Assembly: GCF_037975245.1 (NCBI RefSeq)
Contig: NC_092571.1
Coordinates: 11,477,917 to 11,541,916 of the forward strand
Direction: 5' to 3'
DNA: 64,000 nt
From: Apostichopus japonicus
Lineage: Eukaryota > Echinodermata > Holothuroidea > Aspidochirotida > Stichopodidae
Shown: positions 21,519-34,600 of the stretch, in pieces
Numbering within the stretch: position 1 is the stretch's first letter
Layout: every line of letters begins with the position of its first letter
Translations under genes and position numbers: made by a program
Notes under the pieces: generated by a model
The model's input: only the letters and a program-made list of their open reading frames with translations
The model's database searches: none
Told to the model about the DNA's origin: nothing

Positions 21519-23214
21519 TAAGAGATATGATCTGTGCACCACCCCCCTCCCTTCCCCACCCCAACCTTCTTTTTCCTTGCATTATAAACGAAACAACTGC
21601 TGTTAATACCTGAGGTAATAATTGATTTTTCATAACTGCCATACCATGCACTGCTCAATGATAGTTTTGTCACAATGATGATGTAATTTTAATTCAATGC
21701 GGAGAGAACTTCCATGTACATACATATCTTTGTAAATCATCTTGTAACATTCCTAAAGAGTCTTTCAAGAATGCTGAAGCCTTTCAACGTCTCTCCAAAC
21801 TTTTCTACTTTTCTTACTCAGATAAAATGAGTGGCACTTAACAGTGCAACTATATTTACTTAATTCATTTTGCTCCTCATTTCATTTAACTCGCTTAAAG
21901 CTCAAGTGCAGTGGCGGATTGAGGAGTGGGAGCCGGAGGGCGGGGGAGGCCGGTGGGGGAGCCCTGGAGACAACAGTAGAATATGCAATCTTACTGAAGA
22001 AATAGTTGTGCGTATTTTGCAAACGGTAAAATGCAAGAAACGTCCACACCCGATGTGGTCTAGATTGTGCTTGTTTTGAGCAAAGTTATATAAAGCTTCT
22101 CTTTTTTTTTTTAAGTGTAAAATTTTTTGGAAGGGGGTGATTGGATTGGTCATTGAATTGTTGATATTTAAATACGTAAGACATATCTAAATGTAGAAAA
22201 CGAAAAAACTCTTTGAAGATGGTAGAAGACCTGTCAATGTTTGTACATGAGTGACCATTTTTTGATTGTCTAACATATCTAGAGGCTACGGCAGTGTACT
22301 TTATTACAAGTACCATTATGTTATCTACTTTACGATATCTAATAGAATTCCGAAATGACCAGAGTACAACTGAAATTCCTCTAGTTGAGTCAGTATAAGT
22401 GCTGACAATGCTGTAATTGATATTTTAACAGGAGGAAAAGCATTGAAATGTGGCTAAAAAAAAATGAAATGACCAAATTTTAAATAGGGTAATATATTTC
22501 TGAATCACATATTATTAATGGCCTTGTAGTCTCTTTTTGTTTGTCTCGTTAAATAATTTGATTTTGGAAGAAAAAGAAAAAGTTTTGGAATCAAAACGTT
22601 ATACATGGCAAAAATTGATACTACATCATTTATTTGTCATACCATGGAGGTAAAAACAGACCTCCATGGTCATACCTCTCATGCAGGTATGTAAAGTTGC
22701 CCTAAACACGTGTAAAAATGCACCATCCCCCCCCCCGCCCCCTCCATCATAGAAAAACATGCTGGGTCGATAAATGAGTTAGAAATACATCATACTGTAC
22801 TTGCTTTTTCAGTGTAGTTCAAAATATGACAATACTCTTTTCAGAACACTGAGTAAAGTGATCATATATTTTCCTGGAAATCTGGGGACATGATATTAAT
22901 GCTTAACCAACCCCCCCCCCCACCCACCCTGGCTGACTTTGAGAGTTAGTACTTACCATGTTGGTACCTACACTTTTTAAAGACAGGGTAATTTGAAGGT
23001 GGTTCACAGATGCCAAAGTGTAGAGCACCCCGTCCAGAATCAAGTATTTTGTCCAAGATTAAAAACCCAATGCCAACATGATTTTCATGTGCATCCCAAG
23101 CTGTGCATTATTCATAGATCTGGATTGCCTTTACCTGTTAGCTAGGTACTGTATGAATGAACTTTATGGGCGTGGTTCTACATTATCACAGCTTGAAATC
23201 ATTCAGAGACATTT

Positions 23215-23440
23215 TTACATATTCATGACCTTTGACCTCCAACGAAAACAATAGGCTTCTACTAAATGTGGTACTTTTACACACCAAATATGAAATTTGA
23301 GTGACCTTCCCTTCTTCAGATAATCGTGTTTACAAGCTGGGCGTCACAAACGCACTCACACACACCTATAAATACACCATCATGAATGCAAAGGTTACGA
23401 TTATCATCGAAACCAATAAAAACAGTACATCATCGTTTTG
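23215..23440 (+). repeat. Dispersed repeat, copy 1
   Basis: Shares GACTTT/GACCTT, CACACCAAATATGAAATTTG, ACAAGCTGGGC and GTTACGATTATCATCGAAAC with 37300-37525. It carries a perfect DR1 (TGACCTTTGACCT) at 23226-23238. No ORF is conserved between copies. Confidence 0.75.
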
Positions 23441-24504
23441 TCTAGCATGTTTATTTTTTATTTGTCTCTTAATATCTCAAACCCAAAACTTTTTGGGGTT
23501 TTATTACAATTTACTTGGAATATTCTTTGCTTACTCCAACAATATTTTTCACAAGGCATCAGTGGCAGATAAAATATGAAAGTCTCTTACTTTTTTAAAC
23601 TTTTTTAATTTTTTAAATTTTTATCATTTAACAATTTTTAACCCACAATTGTTGCACGAACAATTTTTTCTTTAAATTATATGCACATATAGCATATATA
23701 AGTGGGAAGAACTACTTATTAAAAGTACATTTTTACCAATTTTACAAATGGTTATGATTGAGCAATGTTATAATGAAGGAAAAACAAGATAAAGGAAAAA
23801 TTAAATTTGAGCTGTCTCTCACTTTCAGCACTTTTGTTTTTCATAATTTGTAACCAATTTCAAAGAAAGAAAAAATTAAAATTGTTAAACATAAAATGAA
23901 CACAAGAACTACTTGTTTTAAACATGGTATTCTAAACTTCTTAATTGGCAGATACAGTGGAATGCCATAATCTTCAATTTTTTGATACCACTTACGATGG
24001 TTTCTCTTCTGTTAAACTGTTAACGAGATTCAAAAATCACTTTCGTCAAATTCTTTACTGAAAACCAAAGATATTTTTTTTTATGAGAAATAAAAGTCGA
24101 AAGAAATATAGGAAAGGAAAATTTCAACAGTCAGGAAGCAATTAACTAAAATAACAAACTACTTCTTACAATTTTCTTTTAAACTCTTTGATACAATTTT
24201 TTAGTGACATCTTCCTCAATTAATTTTTTTTTTCTTTTTTTGGCATTCTGTCCATGCCTTTGAGAGTTAGGAGAATTTAAAATATTATATTTAAAAAAAA
24301 AAAAAAAGGTTAACGCCAATTTACACAACCTACATTATTCTTGCTATGTTTGCTTGCATACTGTACTTTAACACCTCCTTCAAAATCTTTCAAAAATCTG
24401 GATGAGCCAATTCCTAAAACGTTTTCTTCATATGTAATGAGCAACTAATAAAATTATTTATCTATCAGCATTTTTTTTTTTTTTTTTGAGAAGTGAAAAT
24501 GAAA

Positions 24505-24950
24505 ACAGCAGGAAAAGGATGGAAGAAATGCCTCGGGAGGTTCTGAAGTTGAAGCAAGTCGATCAATTTGTCCCGTTCAAGAAGAAATAAGACGAAAAAA
24601 CATAAAAGCAGAAGAATTAAAGGAAGAAACCAACATACTGTCGAGTCGAAAAAAAAGTAAAACAGTTGAAAACTTTAGCACAAGACCCACCACTCTCAAA
24701 AAGGATTTGGTCATGGCAGAAAAAACATTTCAACTTTTGGGCAGCATTAGGCATTGACTAAAGCGTGACTTAAAGAGAAAAAAAACAAAATCCAGTCGCA
24801 AGGGCACATCAACCTTGTCGCCCAATTTTGAGCAAATTTTTCATGGCAGTATGTTTCTGATAGTCATCTATGGGGGGTTTGCTGTTGTGGTACTTTTAAT
24901 CGTTTCTGATGAAATTGTTTTTAAGGTAAGGATCCCTGTTTCATCCCTGG
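24505..24950 (+). other. Unassigned ORF fragments, one with a membrane-like segment
   Basis: A Lys/Glu-rich frame runs from about 24505 to a TGA at about 24758. After a shift, a second frame reads LSPNFEQIFHGSMFLIVIYG and then GFAVVVLLIVSDEIVFK, followed by GTAAGG, a good donor, at 24925. The hydrophobic stretch looks like one membrane helix. I recognise no family. It may be a decayed gene or an exon of something not otherwise visible here. Confidence 0.25.
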
Positions 24951-25069
24951 TCATTTGCCCAATCTCTCTTGTCCCTAATATAGTCTAGATAGATAAAGAA
25001 TAAATTAATATTGTCATTTTTGATCATATGTCCACAGGGTCCCCCCACAAAGGCAGGCAGATGAAATAT

Positions 25070-25075
25070 TTTATT
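25070..25075 (-). promoter_or_regulatory. Candidate vigilin polyadenylation signal
   Basis: AATAAA on the minus strand about 390 nt after the stop. Other signals further on could be used. Confidence 0.3.
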
Positions 25076-25466
25076 TCTAGGACATTTCTGGATGCCTTGG
25101 GTTGAGATGTCAATATACCGCTACTGTGGAACATATCGATACTTAAAGTGTACAACCGCAGCAAACCCTGTGGACAGAGCTGACGCTCAATTCAGCAGTC
25201 TCTCAAATTTATGATCCCCACTGTTTCCTACTCAATACAAGCAACGGCAAACTTGATCATATTGACTTGGTTGCTATTGGTGATCCATAATTTCGTAATC
25301 CTTTGCACGCTATATTGTCTTTTTTCCCACAAAGAAAACAGGTCACTGCATTGATAACCTGTACCTGAATACTGAATAATCTTTCAACTCAAAAAAAAAA
25401 AAAAACATAACACAGGAGATCTTGGTATTTTCTGCTACAAGGAGAGGGTCACCTGGTGGTGACCTT

Positions 25467-25682
25467 TTAACGTTTTGGTCCCCAGGACGGTGGTGGCTTG
25501 CTGGGTAGGCTCTTGGATGCGCCGATACTTGGGAAGTCTGTGGTGTTGGTTGGGTCGGGGGCTTTATTCCAGGGAGCATCCCTGACGTAGAAGCCAGCAG
25601 CAGGGGTTGATTGTGATGGCTCTTTCCTGCTGGGGGGCTTCATGTACTGCTTCATGTGCTCCTGTTCCATGGCATCTTGCAA
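25467..25682 (-). CDS. HDLBP: Vigilin exon 22, C-terminal tail and stop
   Basis: 71 residues: KQYMKPP, GFYVRDAPWNKAPD and DFPSIGASKSLP, ending SWGPKR. These are the hallmark C-terminal blocks of vigilin. Stop codon at 25467-25469. Confidence 0.97.
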   Translation of the reverse strand: MQDAMEQEHMKQYMKPPSRKEPSQSTPAAGFYVRDAPWNKAPDPTNTTDFPSIGASKSLPSKPPPSWGPKR

Positions 25683-28600
25683 CTGAAAAACACAAAAAAA
25701 GGAAGAGAGAGTTTCATGAAACACTTTCCTCTCATTTGACTTCGTACAATTAAAATTTAATCAAACACTTGGGAACTTTTATCTCATATTCTTCCACCTG
25801 TTCATTATCAAACCTTTTGAACGTCTACCACCATGATAATTATCCAGTCTATTCTAACCTCATTCGTTTGCATCTATGCCCACCTTCCTCCTTCTTTGGT
25901 CAACTTTAAATCAATATTTTGAGGTCATACTCCCCCCCCCCCCTCCAGATATTCTTCTCACTATTTTTACGTCCATGACCGGTGGAAACATTTTCTTGGT
26001 TTCATTAAGAGAAATCGCTGCACCGGCCAGACTAACGGAAATAAGTGGAGCCATCGGTCCACCTGTTCATTGCAGTGACAGACAAGAATTACTTAGCCAC
26101 TCGAGTCATCAAACTGTTCTGATAATGAAACGTACAAGAATCAGGGATTCCAGTATTGGTCTTAAAGGCATTAAAGACTCGCCCCAAACCGTGTGCCGCG
26201 CTCTGAAAAAGTTAACTTTCCGTTGCTAACAAGTGAAGTTTTCTTCTTGTCGCTACAAAATGCAGACAGAAATGAAACGTGATACCTTGTTATCTTTTAT
26301 CTAGACCTGAGATGTCCATGCTGCTATGTACACTGTGTTATGGCTATTGACCGTAGCTGTATGTATTTGCCTGTACACTAGTGTCTAATTACCAACGGTA
26401 GCAAACTGTGTGTGTATTTTCTGGGATCGATGGTGGTGTCTAACACTTCTGCTACACGTCATTCCAAACTAGGTCAGATTAACGGCATGAGACGTTTCTT
26501 TGTGCGCCAGTCTTCACACCCTTTAAAATATGTTGCCCATTTTAAAATCTTTGACTGGTGGGTGGGTACCATGGATGCAGCTCAGGACACCTGCTGGTTT
26601 CTCCGCCCACCAAAACTCGTCCTGGCTACAACTCCACTTCTCACAGATTCTTCTCCCAATTCCTTCTAATCAATTCTTTGACCTCTCTTCACAAAATTTT
26701 TCTCCGTTTATTCTCATCAATAAACTGGGATCTACTCATTTAATTTTTTTTCTTGCAAATTATTCTGATCAATATTTCCGCCTCTACTGTTTCAATGTGA
26801 TTATTCAGACTCCATATTTCGGCCTAGATTCAAACAAACTTTCTCCTCTTTATTCTGATCAATAATTTGACATCTTGTACCCATAATCCCCCACTCTGTC
26901 TCTGATTAAATTCCAAATCAAGCTTTTACTCACATATTCTTCCTCCAAGTTCAAGAGATGGTCTTTACATTCGTAGCAGTCTTCCTCCAAACCCTGGATG
27001 ACGATGAGGTTGGGGTCAGACTCTTCTTGACGGGGGAATCGGATGTCCACCTTAAAATCCTCCATGATCTTACGGATGGTTTTGCCTCTTCCTCCGATCA
27101 GACGACTGTGAACTCGGCTGTCTATCTTCACAGTAATTTCAATCTGCTTTTCCTAAAAGACATAAAAAAAAGGAGACACTTTTATATTACTTATCATCTG
27201 CCTGTTATGATTGGAGGTTTGAATTTTATCCTAATTATAATAGTTATTGGGGATCGGAAAGGTCGATTTTTAATCGCTAACTAACGTGAATGGTAGAATG
27301 AAATCAGGGATTTCTTCTGCCACATGAAAACATTTTCTCCATCCAAAAGGTATGATCATTGCTACACATGGAATGCCTTAATGGTTCAATGATCATCATA
27401 CGGCAATCCTTTGCCCCTACCACTAACGCTATATAAAAATTATCCGTTGCCGATGGCAACGAATGCCATGCCCATTTAATCATGATGTAGTAGCTACCCT
27501 CACACTTAGGTTGATCATTAAACTTAATTATCAAACAAAATTGCGGATCAACAATTGTCTGCAACTACAGCAATAACTACAGCAAGAAAACAGTTTTAAA
27601 TCAGCTAATGGAAAGGTAACTGATCTAGATGCAGGGTTCTAGGGATCTAGAGGCATGGTTGTAGGTATCTAGATGCATGGTGGTAGGGATCCAGGCACAC
27701 AATTGTAGGGATCCAGACGCACAGTGGTAGGGATCTAGTTGCACGGTGGTAGGGATCCAGACGCACGGTGGTAGGGATCTAGTTGCAAGGTGGTAGGGAT
27801 CTAGTTGCAAGGTGGTAGGGATCTAGAGGAACGGTTGTAGGGATCTAGTTGCATGGGTGGTAGGGATCTAGTTGCAAGGTGGTAGGGATCTAGTTGCAAG
27901 GTGGTAGGGATCTAGAGGAACGGTTGTAGGGATCTAGTTGCACGGTTGTAGGGATCTAGATGCACGGTTGTACAAAAGAGCTCTTGGATCATCCCTGTTC
28001 CTCAGCAATTTCTGAACATGTTATATCTCACATTGGAAAAATGACTTACTACCCTTTTCGCATTTTTCTTAAAATTGCCACGGTGCCCTTCTTGTAAAAA
28101 GTTGCTGTTGTGCCGCCCTTCATTTTCCCATGAAAGTCTGATCCAAAAGGAAAACTTGCCCAGCCTCTCGCAATCCCTAATTTCAACCCTGTCCAGTGAG
28201 GGACAACAGCATGACACGCCGAGACCATACGTAATTTGGTCGGCATGTCGGTAAATCAGTGGGACCGGAAAGCGTTGGGACAGCTCAGACAGCTTACCAA
28301 TCTGATTGACGAAGTAATTAGCAGGGATGTGCCCAGGATTTCCTGAATGTCGGGTATACTGACTGCCGTCCTGGGGGAGGGGGTTTAAGTGGGAGGGGGT
28401 GTCCCCTTTGAAAAAAATTGCGTTTTTTGAAGGTGCTCAGATGTCAAATGCTGGCACTTTTTAAGCTTTTTAAGCACATACACAAGTACTAGTTTGGATA
28501 ACAGCTTACATTTTTTGTTTTTTTTAGTGAAATATATTATGTACCTGGTAAAAGTTATGTTTGTTTTAAAGAGATTTTACAAGGGACCGATTGCGAGCCG

Positions 28601-31600
28601 TAAGTAATGTTTCTCGCATGCGTAACTGATGCATTATTAGTCTGTATGATTTTGGCATAGGCTAGGCCCAATTTATATTGAATATATTGTTAGGAATGTC
28701 GGGATTTTAGATGAAAATAGTGCTGGGCATGATTGACGATTTTTTAGACAGTGTTGGGCAGTAATTTTTAGTGCTGGGCAGGGCGGCCCAGCGTGGGCAC
28801 ATCCCTGAATTAGGTAGGGTACTCACCAGGTCAGACACAAGCTTCTCTATGGCAGCCTTTGCCCCTTCAGCCTTGTCTTCGTAACCTTGGATGATTATCT
28901 TGTCGTGTGTCTCGCTGGAACGATCGGGGAACTGGATGTTCACATCGTAGTCTGTTCTGATCTTGGTGATGATGGTCCCCTTGCGACCGATAATCTTGGG
29001 ATGGTATTTGGGATCCACGCTGAGCTCAACTGTAAAGCTTCTCAGTTTCTACAGGTGCAAAAGTCAAAAGACATGAAGAGACGAAAAATTATACGGCAAT
29101 TTGGTTTGCTTTCAGAAAAATATCAAAAATGTAGAAAATGATGCTTTATGACTTACATCTAGGTCTCACTCAGACAAGAATAAGTACTTTAGCAATGCCA
29201 ATAGAGCCTGCCCTCTTCGGTTACTGACATTCGAGAGAAATTACCTTGTCCTCTTGCAAGAATAAGTACTTTAGCAATGCCAATAAAGCAGGCTCTCTTC
29301 ACTCATTAACATTTGAGAGAAATTACCTTGTCCTCTTGCTCACTGTCCAGCTCCTTTACTTTCTCCATCAGTGCAGCGACTGCGCCGTCCACACAGGTCG
29401 CCGTGCCGACCACGGTCACCGTGTCCGACTGTTGGTCCGCTGGAGGTATGGCGATGTTGACATCATGAGTTGTCATCAGTTGCCTGATGCCGTCACCCTT
29501 CTTACCGATGATGAAACGGTGATAGTCAAATGGTATCGACACCTCCTTGGTAATGGGCACCATTTCCTGTAAACCGAGGAAGATCGGAGAATGTTATTTT
29601 TTTGGTCTGTTTGGGTGTTAGTTTAATTCAATAGGTTGTGACTATTACATACCCACAGTATATACCAAATATCCAATATTTATTGATAAACTACTATAAT
29701 GGTACTGATATTCATTTATAGTCAATGGTACTGCGACACCAAATTTGGGACAATTTTTGGTAATAAACCATACTTTCGTATCATACTTCTTCAGAGCACT
29801 TGTACACTGACAGCATGAATATTCTGTTTACTATCCGAAAAATGGGTAGCAACTGTTCATACTGTCAGTTTACGTGCTTCTAAGCATGGTATGAGAGAAC
29901 AGTATATTGTGGTATTAGCACTGGGAAATTGTCCCAACTGGCTTTTGAGGTTGTGATTTCATTACTTTTAATGTAAGATAACGAAAAAGGTCATTTCAAT
30001 TTATCCTCCTCTAGACAATCCTGTCATTGTAACAATTTGCATATTAAGTCATTAGTGCCATAAATTTGCATATTTGCATATTTCCATAATTATGGTCTTC
30101 CCACGATTTTCACGATCCGGTGATTTGCATAATATCTTTCTAATAATTCTGATGCATAGTTCATTTTTAAATGATTTCCACATTTTTTGCGATTCACATG
30201 ATTCTGATTCAATCGCGTATACCTCAGTCACATTTTGTTACCGGATATAAATCTTGTGTAATCCATATAAATGCTCTATATTGATACCCAAAAAAACAAA
30301 ACAACCGTTGTGTCTTAAAACGTACCTCAAGGGCGGCTTTGGCTCCCTCGCAGTTCTCCCGTTTACCGGTGATGTTGATGGTGTCAGAGGCCTTTGGCTT
30401 GTGGTCATCCCCGTTGGCAATCTCAGCGTCACCATTCACCAGGGTAGGTTCTGAATAAGGTTTAAGATTGAAGAAAAAAAGTCATAAAAGCACATAAAAT
30501 GTTTAACTAGTTCATGAAAAATACCAGAAAACAATTAAAGTCAAAGGTTGAGGTTGTAATTGAATGCTTAACCATACATTAGGTGAGGACGAGGTCATGC
30601 CCAACCAAAAGCAGTGGGTTGCCTTTGACTACGACAAACCATATCCCACTTCACACAAAGTGAACTCAAATGTCACTCGTGTATTGTTACTGTAGCAACT
30701 ATTTGAAATACTTCCAACTTGCCCAACCAGAGATAATCAGCTTATAAAAAGCCTCACCAGTTTACAACTCGCCCCTCTGGTTCTTTTAATGAAAGCAATG
30801 TTTTGCCTCAGTTTATCTGCAATCAAACATTGATGGACTAAGCCATCCATTGCTCAAGGAACAATATAGTGTTCATGTTTGGCGTGGCAACTTTGAGGAA
30901 TTTGGTTCCTCAAGCAATAGGGAAATTACAGAGTTTTGTGTAATGAATGCTACTATGAAAATTAGCATATGCATAGCAATTCGAACATTTCATATTTTGC
31001 TATGCGATATCAGAAAAATTAAACCTGATAACTCGTGGATGTAAAACCCACCTTACTATGACCCGTACAGGGATCGAATCCTGAACCTTCCAATTGCTAA
31101 GCCTAATTGCTTCAAATGCCAACGCCTTTATCCACTCGGCCACAGCACCGGTACAATATCATACAGTCATATCAAGAATTCATATGTTACGTTATACCCC
31201 CGTAAACTTCTAAAACTGCTGACACTATGCAGTTCCAAAGATGTGATATGCTGTTGTTTTATTGAAGGCATGCAAAGGTGCCTCGCGATGCTGCTTAATT
31301 GTGCAATGACATGAATCATAGCTTAACATGTCTGTCCAAGTTCATTTGACAAACTTTCTCACCTGGCGAGGTGGGGCTGGCCTGCTGTGGACGCTCGGGA
31401 AACTTTATCGCCACGTCAAACTGGGAGGTTATAGACTGTACCTTCACCCCCTTTGGCCCCATGAGGGAACGATGGTGCTTCTGCGGGATGATGCAAGGGA
31501 TGGTCACTTGCTGCTCCTGAAATTGAAAAAGGAACACAAGATTGTTTTCCTGTCCAGTATAGTGTCTATACAAGCTAGTCAAAAAGTCATCTCAGCTTGC

Positions 31601-34600
31601 TTTAAAAGGTCTGTTATCATCTGAAGTAAAATAATATTACAATTATGTGTAATTAGATGCTGGTGATGAAATAAAATCTCCCAAACATTTCCATTTCTGT
31701 CATTTGAAGAAAAAGAAGAAAAAATTTGTTAGAGGTCCACCATGTGTGATTTCCAATCTCCCTCCTCCAATGGGGTGGAGTGAACATATTTAGCTTCCCC
31801 TTGCTTCTCTCTGTGGGTTTTTCCCTAGTTCAAGGGAATTTTTTTTACCGAAACTAATTATGTGCAAAATTACAATTTAAGCAAAAACATTTTGGCACCA
31901 TGATCAAAGAAAACACAGTAATTTAATGAATGAAACCGTTAAACCATCAAAACACTAGGGGTTGTGCCTTCTAATCATATCTGGAGGTGGCACTTCCACA
32001 AGGGTTAACATCAAAATGTTTGCACTCGGGGCAGGAGGAGGAGGAGGAGGAAGAGGAGGAGGAGGAGGAGGAGGAGGAGGAAGAGGAGGAAAAGGAGGAG
32101 GAGGAAGATTTTGCTCATTTGATGGGCTGCTTATCATCAATATCACTATATCAAATAAGCTTAACCATCATAAAATGGTTGGATCTTAAAACCTCTGTGA
32201 AAACCCTCGCGAATGAACAACAGACTGACCAGATCTTCAACGATGGCCTCGATTCTCTGCTTTGCACCGTCCACACAGTTCTTGGCGCCCTTGATGGTGA
32301 CCACCGAGCTGTCGCTGCCGTTCCTCGGGAAGCTGATGGTGACACCGCCGTACTCGTCTCCGATCTCTCGGAGCACCTGACCTCTTCGAGCAACAAAGTG
32401 GCGATGGTACTTTGGGTCCACGTTCATCTGAATCTCCGTCACGTTATCCTGGGGAGTGGAAGAAAGAAAGAAATATGTGAGGAGGGTATGGGGAGGGGTT
32501 TAGCAAACATGACTGCCAAAGTAGGTGCTATAAGAACATCATGGAAAATGTCCATTTACCACTGATCATGAAGTGTTCCAATGTGATCTGATGTTATTTA
32601 TGCTTGGATATTATTATACGATTGACTTATTATAACAAACAATGATTATTCTGATGATTTTGCTGAAATATTAACAGCCATTTTGCAACATGTTTTACTC
32701 AGCTAGAATGATAAATCGTAACCCATCTGCCCATTGACCCTTAGAAAACTCCAAAATCCCCATCTGCTCATGGCACTGTTTAAAGCATTTGGATTTCTGC
32801 AATGGTTCACTACACCATTACTAACACTCACCCCTTCACCTACACCCGCCCCCATCCCTCCTCCCCTCCCCAACCCTGTCTCACACACCTGCCAACCAAT
32901 CACAAAATTCCTTACCAGTTCCTTAATGAGAGCTTCTAATTTAACTTTGGCTTCATTCACTGCAGTTTTGGTCCCTATGACGGTTATGAGTGTTTGGTCG
33001 TCATCCCTGGAGGATGGGAACACGATCCTGGCGCGAGTCTCCTCGCGTACCTTGCGTATGTTCGCACCCCCTCGGCCAATCAGGAACCTGTGATACTCAG
33101 GGTTGCAGTGTATTTCCTCAGAGTAACTAGCTTCCTCCTGTATCGTAGAAACAAGTAGCAAAAGAAAATTTTCACACCAAAAAATGCAGGTATGACAATG
33201 ATGACAGTTTGTACGCGGACTGTTTCACTCTCAAGAAAATTCACAAAAACTTGAAGTTGAGAAATATGTACAATGTAAACACCAACTTATTTCCAAGAAT
33301 TACATAGTGGTACACCTTGGAGAAATCCTTTGTCTACAATATGTTATCCCATGCAAATAGTGGCTTATGTACTGTCAGTGTTGTGAAAATCCTTTTTGTC
33401 CTCAAGCACACGTATTGTTGTACACATTGTTGGACAAACCCAACAGCAGTGCCCATTTAGCATTGGGCACCTTAGTAAATGACACTTAATTCTGGTGCAC
33501 TTAACTATTAAACAGAGTTAGTATTGTGCACATGGGTGCTACACGTGCCTAGAATTGAGCACATGTATTGTTGTACATGTTGTTGCACAGACCCAACAGA
33601 AGTGCCCATTTAGTTTTGGACACCTAAGTAAATGAACCACTTACTTCTGGTGCACTTAACCGTTAAACAATATTAACATAACAGTATTGAACACATCTGG
33701 TATTGTGCATGGTGTTAAGTGTTAAAAAATAAAGGGGTCGTAGGAATGAAAGTATTCTGCATTTAACTTTTGTGTCATTTACTAAGGTGCCCAACACTAA
33801 ATGGGCACTTCTGTTGGGTGTGTCCAACAACATGTACAACAATACATGTGCTCAATACTAGGCATGTGTAGCACCCATGTGCACAATACTAACACGAGTA
33901 GTGTCATTGTCCACATTCTGCATACAGGTATTGTATGCTGTGTACACAAAGTGTTGTGTACATGACCGTTGTGCGACACACAGGCCAGACGAAAATTTGG
34001 CCTGTTGGTTTTCTCCTTCAAAACTCTCGTACATTAGACTGTAAAACTCACAGAGTTACCGATAAATAAAAAACAACTTACCCTTTGGCTAGCCAGGTCT
34101 AAGAGTTGTTTCTTGGCCTTGTCGACCTCTTCCTTGACCCCACGGATTCGGACCTTGTCCGCGTTGTCCTTCCCTGGAGGAAAATGAATCATGACACCGC
34201 CGCACTCCTCCACGATCGACTTGATGAGGGTACCCTTGGGTCCGATGATGGATTGGTGATGTTTGGAGGGGATGTTGACTTCCTCTTCAACAATATTGGC
34301 CTGCAAGAGAATGCATGGGAGGTAAGCCACAAATACTATCGTTCTCGTACCTCTTAGAAATGCGACAGGGAATTAATTTGGCATAATTTAATTTAGCAAA
34401 AGCACCCTCTGCAAAATTGGCCAATTCCATACACAAAGAAACACACATCAGTAGCAGTGTTTTGGAACAAAAGAACCTACTCAATTCCTTAGCTAAATCT
34501 CTGTGACCGGAATGTACACGTTCGGTTTCTGATAATGTCAATCTTTTGTACACCTCGTGTAGAGTTAAATGAGAACCTGCCTAGCGACACCTTTTTCTGA

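Larger units (their letters stand above)
21519..25069. other. AT-rich intergenic region between convergent genes
   Basis: No gene could be supported. A dispersed repeat lies at 23215-23440, and long A/T runs at 23580-24500. A CAGTGGCGGATTGAGG end near 21908 may be a worn hAT-type terminus. Confidence 0.5.

Noticed and set aside
21908-22000. Complete hAT element starting CAGTGGCGGATTGAGG
   Set aside because: A plausible left end is visible, but no matching right end or target duplication was found.
26412-26865. Frames of 61-111 codons in vigilin intron 21
   Set aside because: They overlap the dispersed repeat or T-rich intron DNA, are antisense to vigilin and lack recognisable domains.
31064-31149. 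Functional tRNA-Ser/Leu gene
   Set aside because: Box A and box B are present but the anticodon stem does not pair well and the 3' side continues into SINE-like sequence.
31987-32565. 192-codon plus-strand frame with poly-Glu
   Set aside because: It crosses a GGA microsatellite and then runs antisense over vigilin exon 16, so it is a shadow frame.
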